Part shown: piece after piece, positions 1 to 8,272 of the stretch
Position numbering within the stretch: position 1 is the stretch's first letter
Layout of the letters: each line of letters begins with the position of its first letter
NCBI GenBank assembly: GCA_023411555.1
Contig: JAEYOQ010000047.1
Span: 1-64,000, forward strand
DNA length: 64,000 nucleotides
Reading direction: 5' to 3'
DNA from: Bacillota bacterium
Lineage (GTDB): Bacteria; Bacillota; Clostridia; Lachnospirales; Lachnospiraceae
Translations under genes and position numbers: made by a program
Notes under the pieces: model-generated
What the model was told of the DNA's origin: nothing
Databases searched by the model: none
The model's input: the letters and a program-made list of their open reading frames with translations, nothing else

Positions 1-2
1 AT

Positions 3-764
3 CATGGTTTTTCCACAAAGCTGGGAGGCGTAAGTTCAGGAATCTATGGAACCATGAATCTGGGAAGCGATTCAGCAAAGGATCAGGATCACCCGGATAA
101 TATCAGAGAGAATTACAGAAGAATCGCCGAGAGCCTCGGCGTCTCTATGAGCTCTATGGTGGTATCAAAGCAGGTTCACAAGACCAATATCCTTCTGGTA
201 GAGCAAAAGGATTGCGGTAAGGGCTTATTATGTCCCAGAGATTATGATGAAATTGACGGTTTGATTACAAATCAGCCAGGCATTACCCTTGTGACAAAAT
301 ATGCAGATTGTGTTCCGTTATTTTTTGTAGATCCAAGGAAAAAGGCCATTGGCTTAACCCATTCCGGTTGGCGTGGCACAGTGCAAAAAATCGGAATGAT
401 TACTGTGAGAGAGATGAGCAAGCATTTTGACAGTGATCCGAAGGATATTATCGCAGTCATAGGTCCTTCCATCTGTGCCTCCTGCTATGAAGTCGGTGAT
501 GAGGTTGCTAAGGAATTTAGGAAGGCTTTTGCAGCCAATCCTAAGGATAATATTCTAACCAGGACAGAGTCCGGTAAATACCATTGTAATCTATGGGCAG
601 CCAATCAGGCTGTATTAAAGGAAGCAGGTTTACAAGCAAGCCATATTCATATTAGTAGTGTATGTACCTCCTGTCATTCAGAGCTCTTGTTCTCCCATCG
701 AAAAACCCAGGGACAACGAGGAAGTATGGCAGCTTTTTTAGCGATAAAGGAAGATGAACAATAA
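3..764 (+). CDS. pgeF: Polyphenol oxidase/laccase-domain purine nucleoside phosphorylase (YlmD/PgeF family), 5' partial
   Basis: The frame is open to the window edge, and the codons before the first ATG (54) already read as family sequence (HGFSTKLGGVSSGIYG), so the true start lies outside the window. The three metal-ligand elements of the family are present: QVHKT (His42 counted from the ATG at 54), the Cys of ADCVPL and the His of HSGWRGT. Members of this family are zinc-dependent and were shown to act on purine nucleosides (phosphorolysis and deamination of adenosine); the old laccase name is a misnomer. The C-terminal CTSCHSELLFSHR segment is also typical. The DUF512 gene follows after about 36 bases, suggesting co-transcription. 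Family assignment is secure; the substrate is inferred. Confidence 0.9.
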   Translation, partial: HGFSTKLGGVSSGIYGTMNLGSDSAKDQDHPDNIRENYRRIAESLGVSMSSMVVSKQVHKTNILLVEQKDCGKGLLCPRDYDEIDGLITNQPGITLVTKYADCVPLFFVDPRKKAIGLTHSGWRGTVQKIGMITVREMSKHFDSDPKDIIAVIGPSICASCYEVGDEVAKEFRKAFAANPKDNILTRTESGKYHCNLWAANQAVLKEAGLQASHIHISSVCTSCHSELLFSHRKTQGQRGSMAAFLAIKEDEQ

Positions 765-800
765 TTTATTAAATTCTACAACTGTAGATAGAGAGAAACG

Positions 801-2126
801 GTGTATGTTATGAAGAAAAAAGCACACATTATTAAAGAGATAGAGCAGGATAGTATCGCCGAAGAGCTGGAGTTAGCTCCCGGAGATGAACTAATTTCCA
901 TCAATGGAACACAAATCAAGGATGCTCTGGATTATAATTATTTAATCAAGGATGAAGAGCTCACGGTCCTGATCCGTAAATCGAATGGTGAGGAATGGGA
1001 GCTTGATATCGAGAAGGATTTTGATGAAGATCTGGGAATTATCTTTGAGGAAGGCCTAATGGATGAATATAGATCCTGTCGCAATAAATGCATCTTTTGC
1101 TTTATTGATCAGATGCCTCCGGGAATGAGAGAAACCTTGTATTTTAAGGATGATGATGCCCGTCTATCCTTTCTTCAAGGCAATTATATAACCTTAACGA
1201 ATATGAGTGATGAGGAAATTGACCGAATCCTGTTCTATAAGCTGTCCCCGATTAATATCTCGGTTCACACCACCAATGAAGAGTTACGCTGTCGTATGCT
1301 CCATAACCGTTTTGCAGGAAGTGCCCTTGATAAGATGCGCCGCTTGAAAGAAGGCGGTATCACCATGAACGGACAAATTGTTCTCTGCAAGGGTTGGAAT
1401 GATGGCGAAGAACTGGAGAAGACCATCCATGATCTGGCTGCCTATTTACCGGAGATGCAGAGTGTCTCTGTCGTTCCGGTGGGATTGACCAAGTTCAGAG
1501 AGGGGCTAGTTGAGCTGGAAGGCTTTAATAAAGAGGAAGCTCTTGTTGTTCTGGATACGATTCATCGTTGGCAGAACATCTTCCTGACCCATTATGGGAC
1601 ACGCTTTATCTACGCAAGCGATGAATGGTATATTAAGGCCGGACTCCCAATTCCTGATGCCGATTCCTACGAAGGCTATCCTCAGATTGAAAATGGAGTC
1701 GGTTTAATCCGCTCCCTTCAAGAGGAATTTGCAGAGTATTATGAAGAGCTTGCGGGAGATGACCGGACCAGAGAATTATCCATTGCAACCGGAGTTCTTG
1801 CTGCCCCATATATAAAGCAGCTGACCGAGAAGCTTAAGATAAAGTATCCCAAGATAAATGTAGAGGTTTATACCATCATAAATAATTACTTCGGTAATGA
1901 GATTACCGTTGCCGGTTTGATTACCGGAGGAGATATCACTGCACAATTAAAGGGTAAAAATTTGGGAGCTGCACTCTTGATTCCTGATGTTATGCTTCGA
2001 AATGGAGAGACCGTTCTGCTCGACGATGTAACGGTAGAAGAGATGGAAAACACTTTACAAACGAAAATACGTATTGTACAATCAGATGGAAAGTCCTTCA
2101 TTGATTCGATTATTATGGAAAATTGA
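801..2126 (+). CDS. DUF512 family protein: PDZ-like domain plus radical-SAM-like cysteine cluster
   Basis: The protein has about 440 residues. The N-terminal 60 residues resemble a PDZ-like fold (the GDELISINGTQIKDALDY segment). They are followed at about residues 92-99 by a CxxxCxFC cluster (CRNKCIFC) and the FIDQMPPGMRETLYFKDDD block typical of DUF512 proteins, which are related to radical SAM enzymes. The biochemical function of the family is not established. Two starts are possible: GTG at 801, close behind the GAGAG at 791, or ATG at 810. It sits directly upstream of der, a common arrangement in Clostridia, with a 75-base gap. The family call is firm; a role in ribosome or redox biology would be speculation. 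Confidence 0.85.
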   Translation: MYVMKKKAHIIKEIEQDSIAEELELAPGDELISINGTQIKDALDYNYLIKDEELTVLIRKSNGEEWELDIEKDFDEDLGIIFEEGLMDEYRSCRNKCIFCFIDQMPPGMRETLYFKDDDARLSFLQGNYITLTNMSDEEIDRILFYKLSPINISVHTTNEELRCRMLHNRFAGSALDKMRRLKEGGITMNGQIVLCKGWNDGEELEKTIHDLAAYLPEMQSVSVVPVGLTKFREGLVELEGFNKEEALVVLDTIHRWQNIFLTHYGTRFIYASDEWYIKAGLPIPDADSYEGYPQIENGVGLIRSLQEEFAEYYEELAGDDRTRELSIATGVLAAPYIKQLTEKLKIKYPKINVEVYTIINNYFGNEITVAGLITGGDITAQLKGKNLGAALLIPDVMLRNGETVLLDDVTVEEMENTLQTKIRIVQSDGKSFIDSIIMEN

Positions 2127-2201
2127 AGAGATAAAATATTTCCTAGGTGATTGTTAATAATATAGGAATAGGTTCTAAAAATTGAAAGGCAAAGGTATAG
2201 T

Positions 2202-3527
2202 ATGAGTAGACCAATCGTAGCTATTGTCGGTAGGCCGAATGTAGGTAAATCAACACTATTTAATGCACTGGCTGGAGATCGTATCTCCATTGTCAAGGAT
2301 TATCCAGGAGTGACCAGAGACCGCATTTACGCCGATGTTACATGGCTTAATTCACAATTCACAATGATAGATACTGGTGGTATTGAACCGGATAGTAAGG
2401 ATCAGATGCTGTCTTATATGAGACAGCAGGCTCAGATTGCCATCGATACAGCGGATGTCATTATCTTTCTGGTCGATGTAAGGCAGGGTCTCGTTGATTC
2501 TGATTTTAAGGTGGCGGATATGCTTCGCCGCTCCGCTAAGCCGGTAGTACTGGTAGTTAATAAAGTAGATAGCTTTGAGAAGCTGATGCCAGATGTATAT
2601 GAATTCTATAATCTTGGTATTGGTGATCCCATCCCGGTTTCTTCCGCAGGTAGACTGGGATTTGGTGATATGTTAGATGAGGTTACAAAGCATTTTACCT
2701 CCGGCAACACCTCAGAAATGGTAGATGAGCGACCCAGAATTGCGATTGTTGGTAAGCCCAATGTGGGCAAATCCTCTATCGTGAACAAATTAGTCGGAGA
2801 GACCCGCGTAATTGTATCGAATATCGCAGGTACCACCCGTGATGCAATTGATACCCCGATTCGTCGTAACGGTAAGGAATATATTCTCATTGATACTGCC
2901 GGACTTCGTAGAAAGAGTAAAATCAAAGAGGAATTAGAGCGCTTTAGTATTATTCGAACGGTAACCGCAGTGGAACGTGCGGATGTGGTCGTACTGGTCA
3001 TTGATGCAGAAGAGGGCGTAACCGAACAGGATGCCAAGATTGCAGGTATCGCCCATGACCGGGGTAAAGGAATGATTATTGCGGTTAACAAGTGGGATCT
3101 GATTGAGAAGAATAACAAGACCGTAAAGGAATATACGGAGGATATCCGTGAGATTCTGTCCTTCATGCCTTATGCTGAGATTCTCTTTATCTCTGCCGAG
3201 ACAGGACAGAGACTGCACAAGCTCTTTGAGGTGATCGAGGTAGTAATCCAGAATCAGAATCTACGTATCGCTACTGGAGTTCTCAACGAAATTCTGATGG
3301 AAGCAGTCGCCCTTCAGCAACCGCCTTCAGACAAAGGAAAACGTTTGAAGCTGTACTATATCACACAGGTTTCTGTTAAGCCTCCGACCTTTGTGCTCTT
3401 TGTAAATGACAAGGAATTAATGCATTATTCTTACACTAGATATATTGAGAATAAGATTCGTGACGCCTTTGGTTTCGGCGGAACACCATTAAAGTTTATT
3501 ATCAGGGAGCGAAAGGAGAACGATTAA
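2202..3527 (+). CDS. der: Ribosome-associated double GTPase Der (EngA)
   Basis: A 441-residue protein with tandem GTPase domains: the first P-loop is GRPNVGKS (residues 10-17) and the second GKPNVGKS (184-191). Each is followed by a DTGG/DTAG switch motif and an NKxD base-recognition motif (NKVD, NKWD). The C-terminal KH-like domain ends in the FGFGGTPLKFIIRER block that is characteristic of Der. Der binds the 50S subunit and is needed for late large-subunit assembly. The stop is one base before the plsY start, so the two are almost certainly translated from one message. Length and motifs match the family fully. Confidence 0.97.
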   Translation: MSRPIVAIVGRPNVGKSTLFNALAGDRISIVKDYPGVTRDRIYADVTWLNSQFTMIDTGGIEPDSKDQMLSYMRQQAQIAIDTADVIIFLVDVRQGLVDSDFKVADMLRRSAKPVVLVVNKVDSFEKLMPDVYEFYNLGIGDPIPVSSAGRLGFGDMLDEVTKHFTSGNTSEMVDERPRIAIVGKPNVGKSSIVNKLVGETRVIVSNIAGTTRDAIDTPIRRNGKEYILIDTAGLRRKSKIKEELERFSIIRTVTAVERADVVVLVIDAEEGVTEQDAKIAGIAHDRGKGMIIAVNKWDLIEKNNKTVKEYTEDIREILSFMPYAEILFISAETGQRLHKLFEVIEVVIQNQNLRIATGVLNEILMEAVALQQPPSDKGKRLKLYYITQVSVKPPTFVLFVNDKELMHYSYTRYIENKIRDAFGFGGTPLKFIIRERKEND

Positions 3528-3528
3528 A

Positions 3529-4152
3529 ATGATTCTTAAAATCATTCTTTGTTTGATTTTTGGATATTTCATGGGATGTTTTTCAACAGCATATTTTGTT
3601 GGTAAAATCAATAAAGTAGACATCAGTAAGTATGGTAGCGGTAATATGGGAACCACCAACGCACTCAGAACTCTGGGTCCCAAGGCGGGTGCCATAACCC
3701 TGATTGGTGATGTTATAAAAGCTGTGGTAGCAATACTCCTTGTGAAATTCATTTTTTTCCCTGGTAGTGAGAAATTAGATTTGTTGTCTATCTATACCGG
3801 TTTAGGTGTTGTCATCGGTCATAACTATCCCTTCTGGCTCAAATTCAAGGGTGGCAAGGGAATGGCAGCTACCGGTGGTGTTATGGCCAGTCTGGACCCG
3901 TTAATTATACCAATCGGTATTCCACTGTTTGTTCTGGCTATATTATTAACCAAATATGTATCGGTTGGCTCTATCGTGGTTGCTGTATTGTTTCCTATCT
4001 GGATTGCCATCAGACATCCGGGAGACATACATATGTTGATTGTCGCATTAATATTTATGGCATTGGCATTAATTAAGCATCGTGGAAACATTAAGCGTAT
4101 TATTAATGGTACCGAAAATAAGATAGGTCAACGTGTAAAAATAGAAAAATAA
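3529..4152 (+). CDS. plsY: Glycerol-3-phosphate acyltransferase PlsY (membrane)
   Basis: A 207-residue multi-spanning protein with the three PlsY signatures: GSGNMGTTNALRTLG near residue 37, a GHNYPFWLKFKGGKGMAATGG block in the middle, and the C-terminal KHRGNIKRIINGTE block. PlsY transfers the acyl group from acyl-phosphate to glycerol-3-phosphate, the first step in phospholipid synthesis, at the inner face of the membrane. It lies one base after der and 35 bases before gpsA, whose product supplies glycerol-3-phosphate, so two consecutive steps of lipid synthesis are linked. Confidence 0.96.
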   Translation: MILKIILCLIFGYFMGCFSTAYFVGKINKVDISKYGSGNMGTTNALRTLGPKAGAITLIGDVIKAVVAILLVKFIFFPGSEKLDLLSIYTGLGVVIGHNYPFWLKFKGGKGMAATGGVMASLDPLIIPIGIPLFVLAILLTKYVSVGSIVVAVLFPIWIAIRHPGDIHMLIVALIFMALALIKHRGNIKRIINGTENKIGQRVKIEK

Positions 4153-4187
4153 AATTATATTAAGTCTATTTAGTAAAGGAGGAGCTT

Positions 4188-5198
4188 ATGAGTAAGGTAA
4201 GTGTGTTAGGAGCGGGAACCTGGGGCTGCGCCCTTGCTATTTTATTGGCGAATAATGGACATGATGTGACCATTTGGACTAAGATTGAAGCAGAGGCTCA
4301 GATGCTGAATGAGAATCGTGGGAATATGAAGAACCTTCCAGGTGCCAAGATGCCTGATCAGGTGAAGATTATACTCGATTTAGAGGAAGCCTGCAAGGAC
4401 AAGGATCTACTAGTTATGGCTGTCGCTTCTCCTTATGTCCGCTCTACTTCTCATATTGCCAGCCCTTATATTAGAGAGGGTCAGATTCTTGTAAATGTTT
4501 CAAAGGGTATTGAGGACAAGACTCTCTATACCTTATCGGAGGTAATCAGTGAGGAAATTCCCCAGGCTGAGATTGCTGTATTATCCGGTCCCAGCCATGC
4601 GGAAGAGGTAAGCCGTGGGATACCTACAACGATTGTAGTTGGAGCACAATCAAAAGAAACTGCTAAATTTATTCAGGATGTTTTCATGACTGATTTGTTC
4701 CGTGTCTATACCAGTCCGGATATTATCGGTATCGAATTGGGTGGTTCACTTAAAAATGTCATTGCACTGGCTGCCGGCATAGTGGATGGTCTGGGCTACG
4801 GTGATAATACCAAGGCTGCTTTAATGACCAGAGGTATGGCGGAAATCAGTCGACTTGGTATCACAATGGGTGGAAAGATGGAGACCTTCTCCGGATTATC
4901 CGGCTTCGGAGATCTGTTTGTAACCTGTAACAGTAAGCACAGCCGTAATTGGAATGCCGGCTACCTTATGGGTCAGGGTAAGTCCATGGAGGAAGCAATG
5001 CAACAGGTGGGACAGGTTGTAGAAGGTATCAATTCAGCAAAAGCTGCCTTGGCACTCGCACAGAAAAACAACGTAGAGATGCCGATTGTAGAGCAGATAA
5101 ATCTTGTTCTATTTGAGGGAAAATCCACCAGAGATGCCCTCTACGATCTTCTTGGAAGAGATAAAAGAAAAGAATATAAATCCTTGGAATGGGATTAA
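4188..5198 (+). CDS. gpsA: NAD(P)H-dependent glycerol-3-phosphate dehydrogenase
   Basis: A 336-residue enzyme that reduces dihydroxyacetone phosphate to sn-glycerol-3-phosphate for phospholipid synthesis. The Rossmann motif GAGTWG is at residues 8-13. Other GpsA signatures are SGPSHAEEV and the catalytic-lysine region LGGSLKNVIALAAGI, with the downstream GLSGFGDLFVTC block. An AAAGGAGGAG ribosome site precedes the ATG at optimal spacing. It lies behind plsY, the user of its product. The order der-plsY-gpsA, followed shortly by spoIVA, is a familiar clostridial arrangement. Confidence 0.97.
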   Translation: MSKVSVLGAGTWGCALAILLANNGHDVTIWTKIEAEAQMLNENRGNMKNLPGAKMPDQVKIILDLEEACKDKDLLVMAVASPYVRSTSHIASPYIREGQILVNVSKGIEDKTLYTLSEVISEEIPQAEIAVLSGPSHAEEVSRGIPTTIVVGAQSKETAKFIQDVFMTDLFRVYTSPDIIGIELGGSLKNVIALAAGIVDGLGYGDNTKAALMTRGMAEISRLGITMGGKMETFSGLSGFGDLFVTCNSKHSRNWNAGYLMGQGKSMEEAMQQVGQVVEGINSAKAALALAQKNNVEMPIVEQINLVLFEGKSTRDALYDLLGRDKRKEYKSLEWD

Positions 5199-5385
5199 TA
5201 TTTATATAGCAACCGCCAGTCGTGAAGGACGACGTTTATAGCGTTATGACTGGGTTGAACTGCATAAAGAGCTGTTGTATCATGATAAGTGAAGATTATA
5301 AGAGAAGCTTGATTTCTCTCATTCATTTACACCTTGGTACAGCAGCTTTGCTATGATACAAATGACATTTTTATGGGAGGTTATT
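5199..5385 (+). other. Structured gpsA-suhB intergenic segment
   Basis: The 187-base gap holds several nested inverted repeats: CCAGTC (5216-5221) with GACTGG (5248-5253); AGAGAA/TTCTCT around 5301-5319; and TTGTATCAT (about 5276-5284) with ATGATACAA (5353-5361), just before the ribosome site of the next gene. No T-run follows, so this does not look like an intrinsic terminator. It resembles a structured leader, but I recognise no known riboswitch class. Confidence 0.4.
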
Positions 5386-6144
5386 ATGATTAACGAGATT
5401 ATTAAAGTTGTGAAAGAGGCCGGCCAGATTATGTTGTCGGCTAGGAATATTCAGAACGAGGTAACGAGTAAAGAAGGACGAGCTAATTTTGTAACCAAAT
5501 ACGATGTTGAAGTTCAGCAATTTCTCTTTACAAAGCTGGCCAAGCTTTATCCATCAGCCACCTTTATCGGAGAAGAGGAGGACCAGAGGACCACTCCGGG
5601 CGAGTATTGCTTTATTATTGATCCCATTGATGGTACCACTAACTTTATTATGAACTTCCAGCATAGTGCTATTAGTGTTGCACTAATGCATCATGCACAG
5701 ATTGAGCTGGGTGTGGTATATGATCCCTATCTTGATGAATTATTCCATGCGGAACGTGGTTCAGGAGCCTTTCTAAATAATAAGCCTCTTAGGATGAATG
5801 ACCTCCCCTTGGCGGAAGGCTTGGTTTCTGTCGGAGCCTGTCCTTATTATCGTGATAAGGCTGACCTGGTTTTCTCCATAAACCGAAAGCTATTTGATGT
5901 GGCATTGGACTTTCGTAGAAGTGGTTCGGCAGCGCTCGATTTCTGCTATGTAGCTGCAGGTCGAACCGTATTATTCTTTGAACCAGTCTTATCGCCCTGG
6001 GATTATTCTGCCGGTTCCTTAATCGTCACTGAGGCAGGCGGTCGTATCTCCACAATGGATAACTCTGAGCTTGATTATACAAAGGTATGCGGTATTGTCG
6101 CAGCTACACCAACCGCTTTAAAGGAATTCTCAGAAATAATATAA
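5386..6144 (+). CDS. suhB: Inositol monophosphatase family protein (SuhB-like)
   Basis: A 252-residue protein if started at the ATG at 5386, which has GGGAGG at 5375-5380; the in-frame ATG at 5353 has no ribosome site and lies inside an inverted repeat. Family metal-binding motifs are intact: GEEED (residues 62-66), DPIDGTTNF (D79, D82) and the C-terminal SPWDYSAG with the third metal aspartate. Enzymes of this family hydrolyse inositol-1-phosphate or related phosphomonoesters such as 3'-phosphoadenosine-5'-phosphate or fructose-1,6-bisphosphate. The exact substrate cannot be read from sequence, so the symbol is by family only. Confidence 0.88.
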   Translation: MINEIIKVVKEAGQIMLSARNIQNEVTSKEGRANFVTKYDVEVQQFLFTKLAKLYPSATFIGEEEDQRTTPGEYCFIIDPIDGTTNFIMNFQHSAISVALMHHAQIELGVVYDPYLDELFHAERGSGAFLNNKPLRMNDLPLAEGLVSVGACPYYRDKADLVFSINRKLFDVALDFRRSGSAALDFCYVAAGRTVLFFEPVLSPWDYSAGSLIVTEAGGRISTMDNSELDYTKVCGIVAATPTALKEFSEII

Positions 6145-6183
6145 GCTTACACACCACATTGCTTCTTAATGGAGGTAGCAGGA

Positions 6184-6267
6184 ATGGCAAAGGAAGAATT
6201 CGTACGTCATTATTCTGAACTTGGCAAGAAAGAATATGAGAAGCGATATCAGAGGGCATCAAGATAG
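6184..6267 (+). CDS. Small basic hypothetical protein (27 aa) between suhB and spoIVA
   Basis: A 27-codon ORF starting MAKEEFVRHY and ending in KRYQRASR. It has a textbook GGAGG ribosome site at 6171-6175, eight bases before the ATG, and begins 39 bases after the suhB stop. It is highly charged and probably helical. The strong ribosome site and the position ahead of a sporulation gene argue that it is translated, but homologs were not searched. It could instead be a leader peptide or a chance ORF. Confidence 0.5.
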   Translation: MAKEEFVRHYSELGKKEYEKRYQRASR

Positions 6268-6329
6268 CGCAATTAATAAAACTTAATTAGGAAATGTAAT
6301 ATATAACTGCAGGTTTAATTTTTAAATGA

Positions 6330-6370
6330 AAGCCTGTATTTTTGGTATTCATTTATATTCATAGAATGAA
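6330..6370 (+). promoter_or_regulatory. Possible sigma-E-type promoter for spoIVA
   Basis: CATAGAAT at 6360-6367 matches the Bacillus sigma-E -10 consensus CATACAAT at seven of eight positions. About 14 bases upstream is a TATTTTT-type -35 element. spoIVA is a mother-cell gene under sigma-E in Bacillus, so the position is right. The -35 match is weak. Confidence 0.35.
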
Positions 6371-6415
6371 AATGCTCTGCATATGCTTAACTATAACCAT
6401 AAGGAGGGTTGGCAC

Positions 6416-7894
6416 ATGTTAGGGCAGTATGATGTTTATAATGATATTCAGGCTAGGACAGGCGGTGAAATATACATAGGTGTGGTAGGGCCAGTTAGAA
6501 CAGGAAAATCTACCTTTATTAAGAGATTTATGGATCTCTTGGTAATACCGGGTATCTCAGATGTCCATAGCAAAGAGAGAGCAATTGACGAATTGCCACA
6601 GGCTGCGGCCGGTAGGACGATCATGACGACCGAGCCCAAATTCATACCAAAGGAAGCTGCCACAATTACATTTGACGATGAAACTAATGTTAAAATCCGC
6701 CTAATAGACTGCGTAGGGTATATGGTGGAAGGAGCCTCCGGTCATATTGAGAATCAGCATGAACGAATGGTAAAAACCCCTTGGTTTGATCATGAGATAC
6801 CATTTACCCAAGCTGCAGAAATCGGCACAAAAAAGGTTATCAATGATCATTCTACCATCGGCATCGTAGTTACGACTGATGGTAGTTTTGGTGAGCTTGC
6901 CAGAGCGAATTATAAGCTTCCGGAGGAGCGAACTATCAATGAATTAAAGCATCTCGGTAAACCCTTTATCGTTTTGCTTAATACGAGTAAGCCCTACTCC
7001 AATGAGACTCTTCGTGTAGCCGAAGAGATGCAAGAGGAATACAATGTACCGGTTCTTCCCATCAATGCCGAGCAGCTAAGAAAAGAAGATATCACGAGAA
7101 TAATGGAGAATATCCTTTATACCTTCCCGATTACAGAGATTGACTTCTACATGCCGAAATGGGCAGAGATGCTTCCTTCCGATCATTGGTTAAAGAAAGA
7201 CCTGGTGGCCTCTGTCAGAGGAATGTTCTGTAATATTTCGCAGATGAAGGATACCAAGGTGGCTACCCTGGATTCAGACAGTCAATATGTGAAACGCTTT
7301 AAGGTAGACAAAATCAATATGCAGGATGGCGTTGTCAGTGTAAATGTAGAATTCGATGATATGTATTACTATCAGATACTCAGTGATCTGATCGGAGTTC
7401 CGATTAACGGAGAATATCAATTGATCGCTACACTGAAGGATCTGGCACAAAGGAAATCCGAATATGAGACAGTTTCCTATGCAGCTGACCAGGTAAGACG
7501 CAAGGGATATGGTATCGTATCTCCCTTGAGACATGAGGTATCCATCGAGGAGCCGGAGATTATTAAACACGGTAATAAGTATGGTGTGAAGATTAAAGCA
7601 ACCGCTCCCTCGATTCATATGATTAAGGCAGATATTTTGACTGAGGTTGCCCCGATTGTCGGTTCGGAAGAACAAGCCAAGGATTTAATCAATTACATTA
7701 ATGCAAATTCAAAGGAAAATCCAGAAGGTATCTGGGAGACTAATATTTTTGGAAAGAGCATCCGACAGCTTGTGGAGGATGGAATTAATACAAAGATTAA
7801 TAAGTTGACCGATGATAGTCAGCTAAAGCTTCAGGATACCATGCAACGAATTATCAATGACAGTAATGGCGGTTTAATTTGCATCATTATTTAG
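6416..7894 (+). CDS. spoIVA: Stage IV sporulation protein A (spore coat morphogenetic ATPase)
   Basis: Starting at the ATG at 6416 (AAGGAGG at 6401-6407), the product is 492 residues, the same length as Bacillus SpoIVA. It begins with the characteristic YNDIQARTGGEIYIGVVG stretch, then the Walker A motif GPVRTGKST (K31), followed by the DELPQAAAGRTIMTTEPKF block. SpoIVA hydrolyses ATP to polymerise irreversibly on the outer forespore membrane and forms the basement layer of the coat. It shows that the organism is an endospore former. A terminator follows the gene, so it is probably transcribed alone or with the small upstream ORF. Confidence 0.98.
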   Translation: MLGQYDVYNDIQARTGGEIYIGVVGPVRTGKSTFIKRFMDLLVIPGISDVHSKERAIDELPQAAAGRTIMTTEPKFIPKEAATITFDDETNVKIRLIDCVGYMVEGASGHIENQHERMVKTPWFDHEIPFTQAAEIGTKKVINDHSTIGIVVTTDGSFGELARANYKLPEERTINELKHLGKPFIVLLNTSKPYSNETLRVAEEMQEEYNVPVLPINAEQLRKEDITRIMENILYTFPITEIDFYMPKWAEMLPSDHWLKKDLVASVRGMFCNISQMKDTKVATLDSDSQYVKRFKVDKINMQDGVVSVNVEFDDMYYYQILSDLIGVPINGEYQLIATLKDLAQRKSEYETVSYAADQVRRKGYGIVSPLRHEVSIEEPEIIKHGNKYGVKIKATAPSIHMIKADILTEVAPIVGSEEQAKDLINYINANSKENPEGIWETNIFGKSIRQLVEDGINTKINKLTDDSQLKLQDTMQRIINDSNGGLICIII

Positions 7895-7909
7895 CAATTG
7901 TCTGCAGAA

Positions 7910-7956
7910 GGACTACCCGGATTACAAGTAAGACGTACCGAGGTAGTCTTTTTATT
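7910..7956 (+). terminator. Intrinsic terminator after spoIVA
   Basis: The GACTACC arm ending at 7917 pairs with GGTAGTC (7942-7948) and is followed by TTTTTATT, 16 bases after the spoIVA stop. The loop is about 24 bases. Confidence 0.7.
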
Positions 7957-8120
7957 ACGAGGAAATTCGCCCTATGATACAATTGTCATAAATACCCCCT
8001 CTGGGCAGGTGATCTTTGTTCTCTTATAGGAGCTTTCTCCTTCTTATATTCAACTTCCCCATAAGAAATTTTTTTCTTTTTTCCATTTTGACATTAAATT
8101 AAAATATGATTGACATAGAG

Positions 8121-8149
8121 TTGACAAAAACTATCTCATTTGATAGAAT
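8121..8149 (+). promoter_or_regulatory. Sigma-70-type promoter for the NlpC/P60 gene
   Basis: TTGACA at 8121-8126, a 17-base spacer and TAGAAT at 8144-8149. The predicted start near 8157 gives a 5' leader of about 115 bases. The rest of the 378-base gap after spoIVA is AT-rich, with no other feature I can support. Confidence 0.7.
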
Positions 8150-8272
8150 ATTCATGTAACATATTTAATAATTGCGTAATATTTGATTAACACTATAATT
8201 TACATATTGATTACATATGTGGCAACTAGATATTTCGTGTAATAGAACAAGAAAATGTATGGAGGAAGTATA

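Noticed and set aside
1886..2296. Long ORFs antisense to housekeeping genes (for example at 1886-2296 and 2606-3166)
   Set aside because: They are shadows of strongly conserved genes on the other strand.
5199..5385. T-box leader ahead of suhB
   Set aside because: The TTGGTACAG near 5334 only loosely resembles the T-box sequence, no terminator/antiterminator pair with a T-run is present, and the downstream gene is not amino-acid related.
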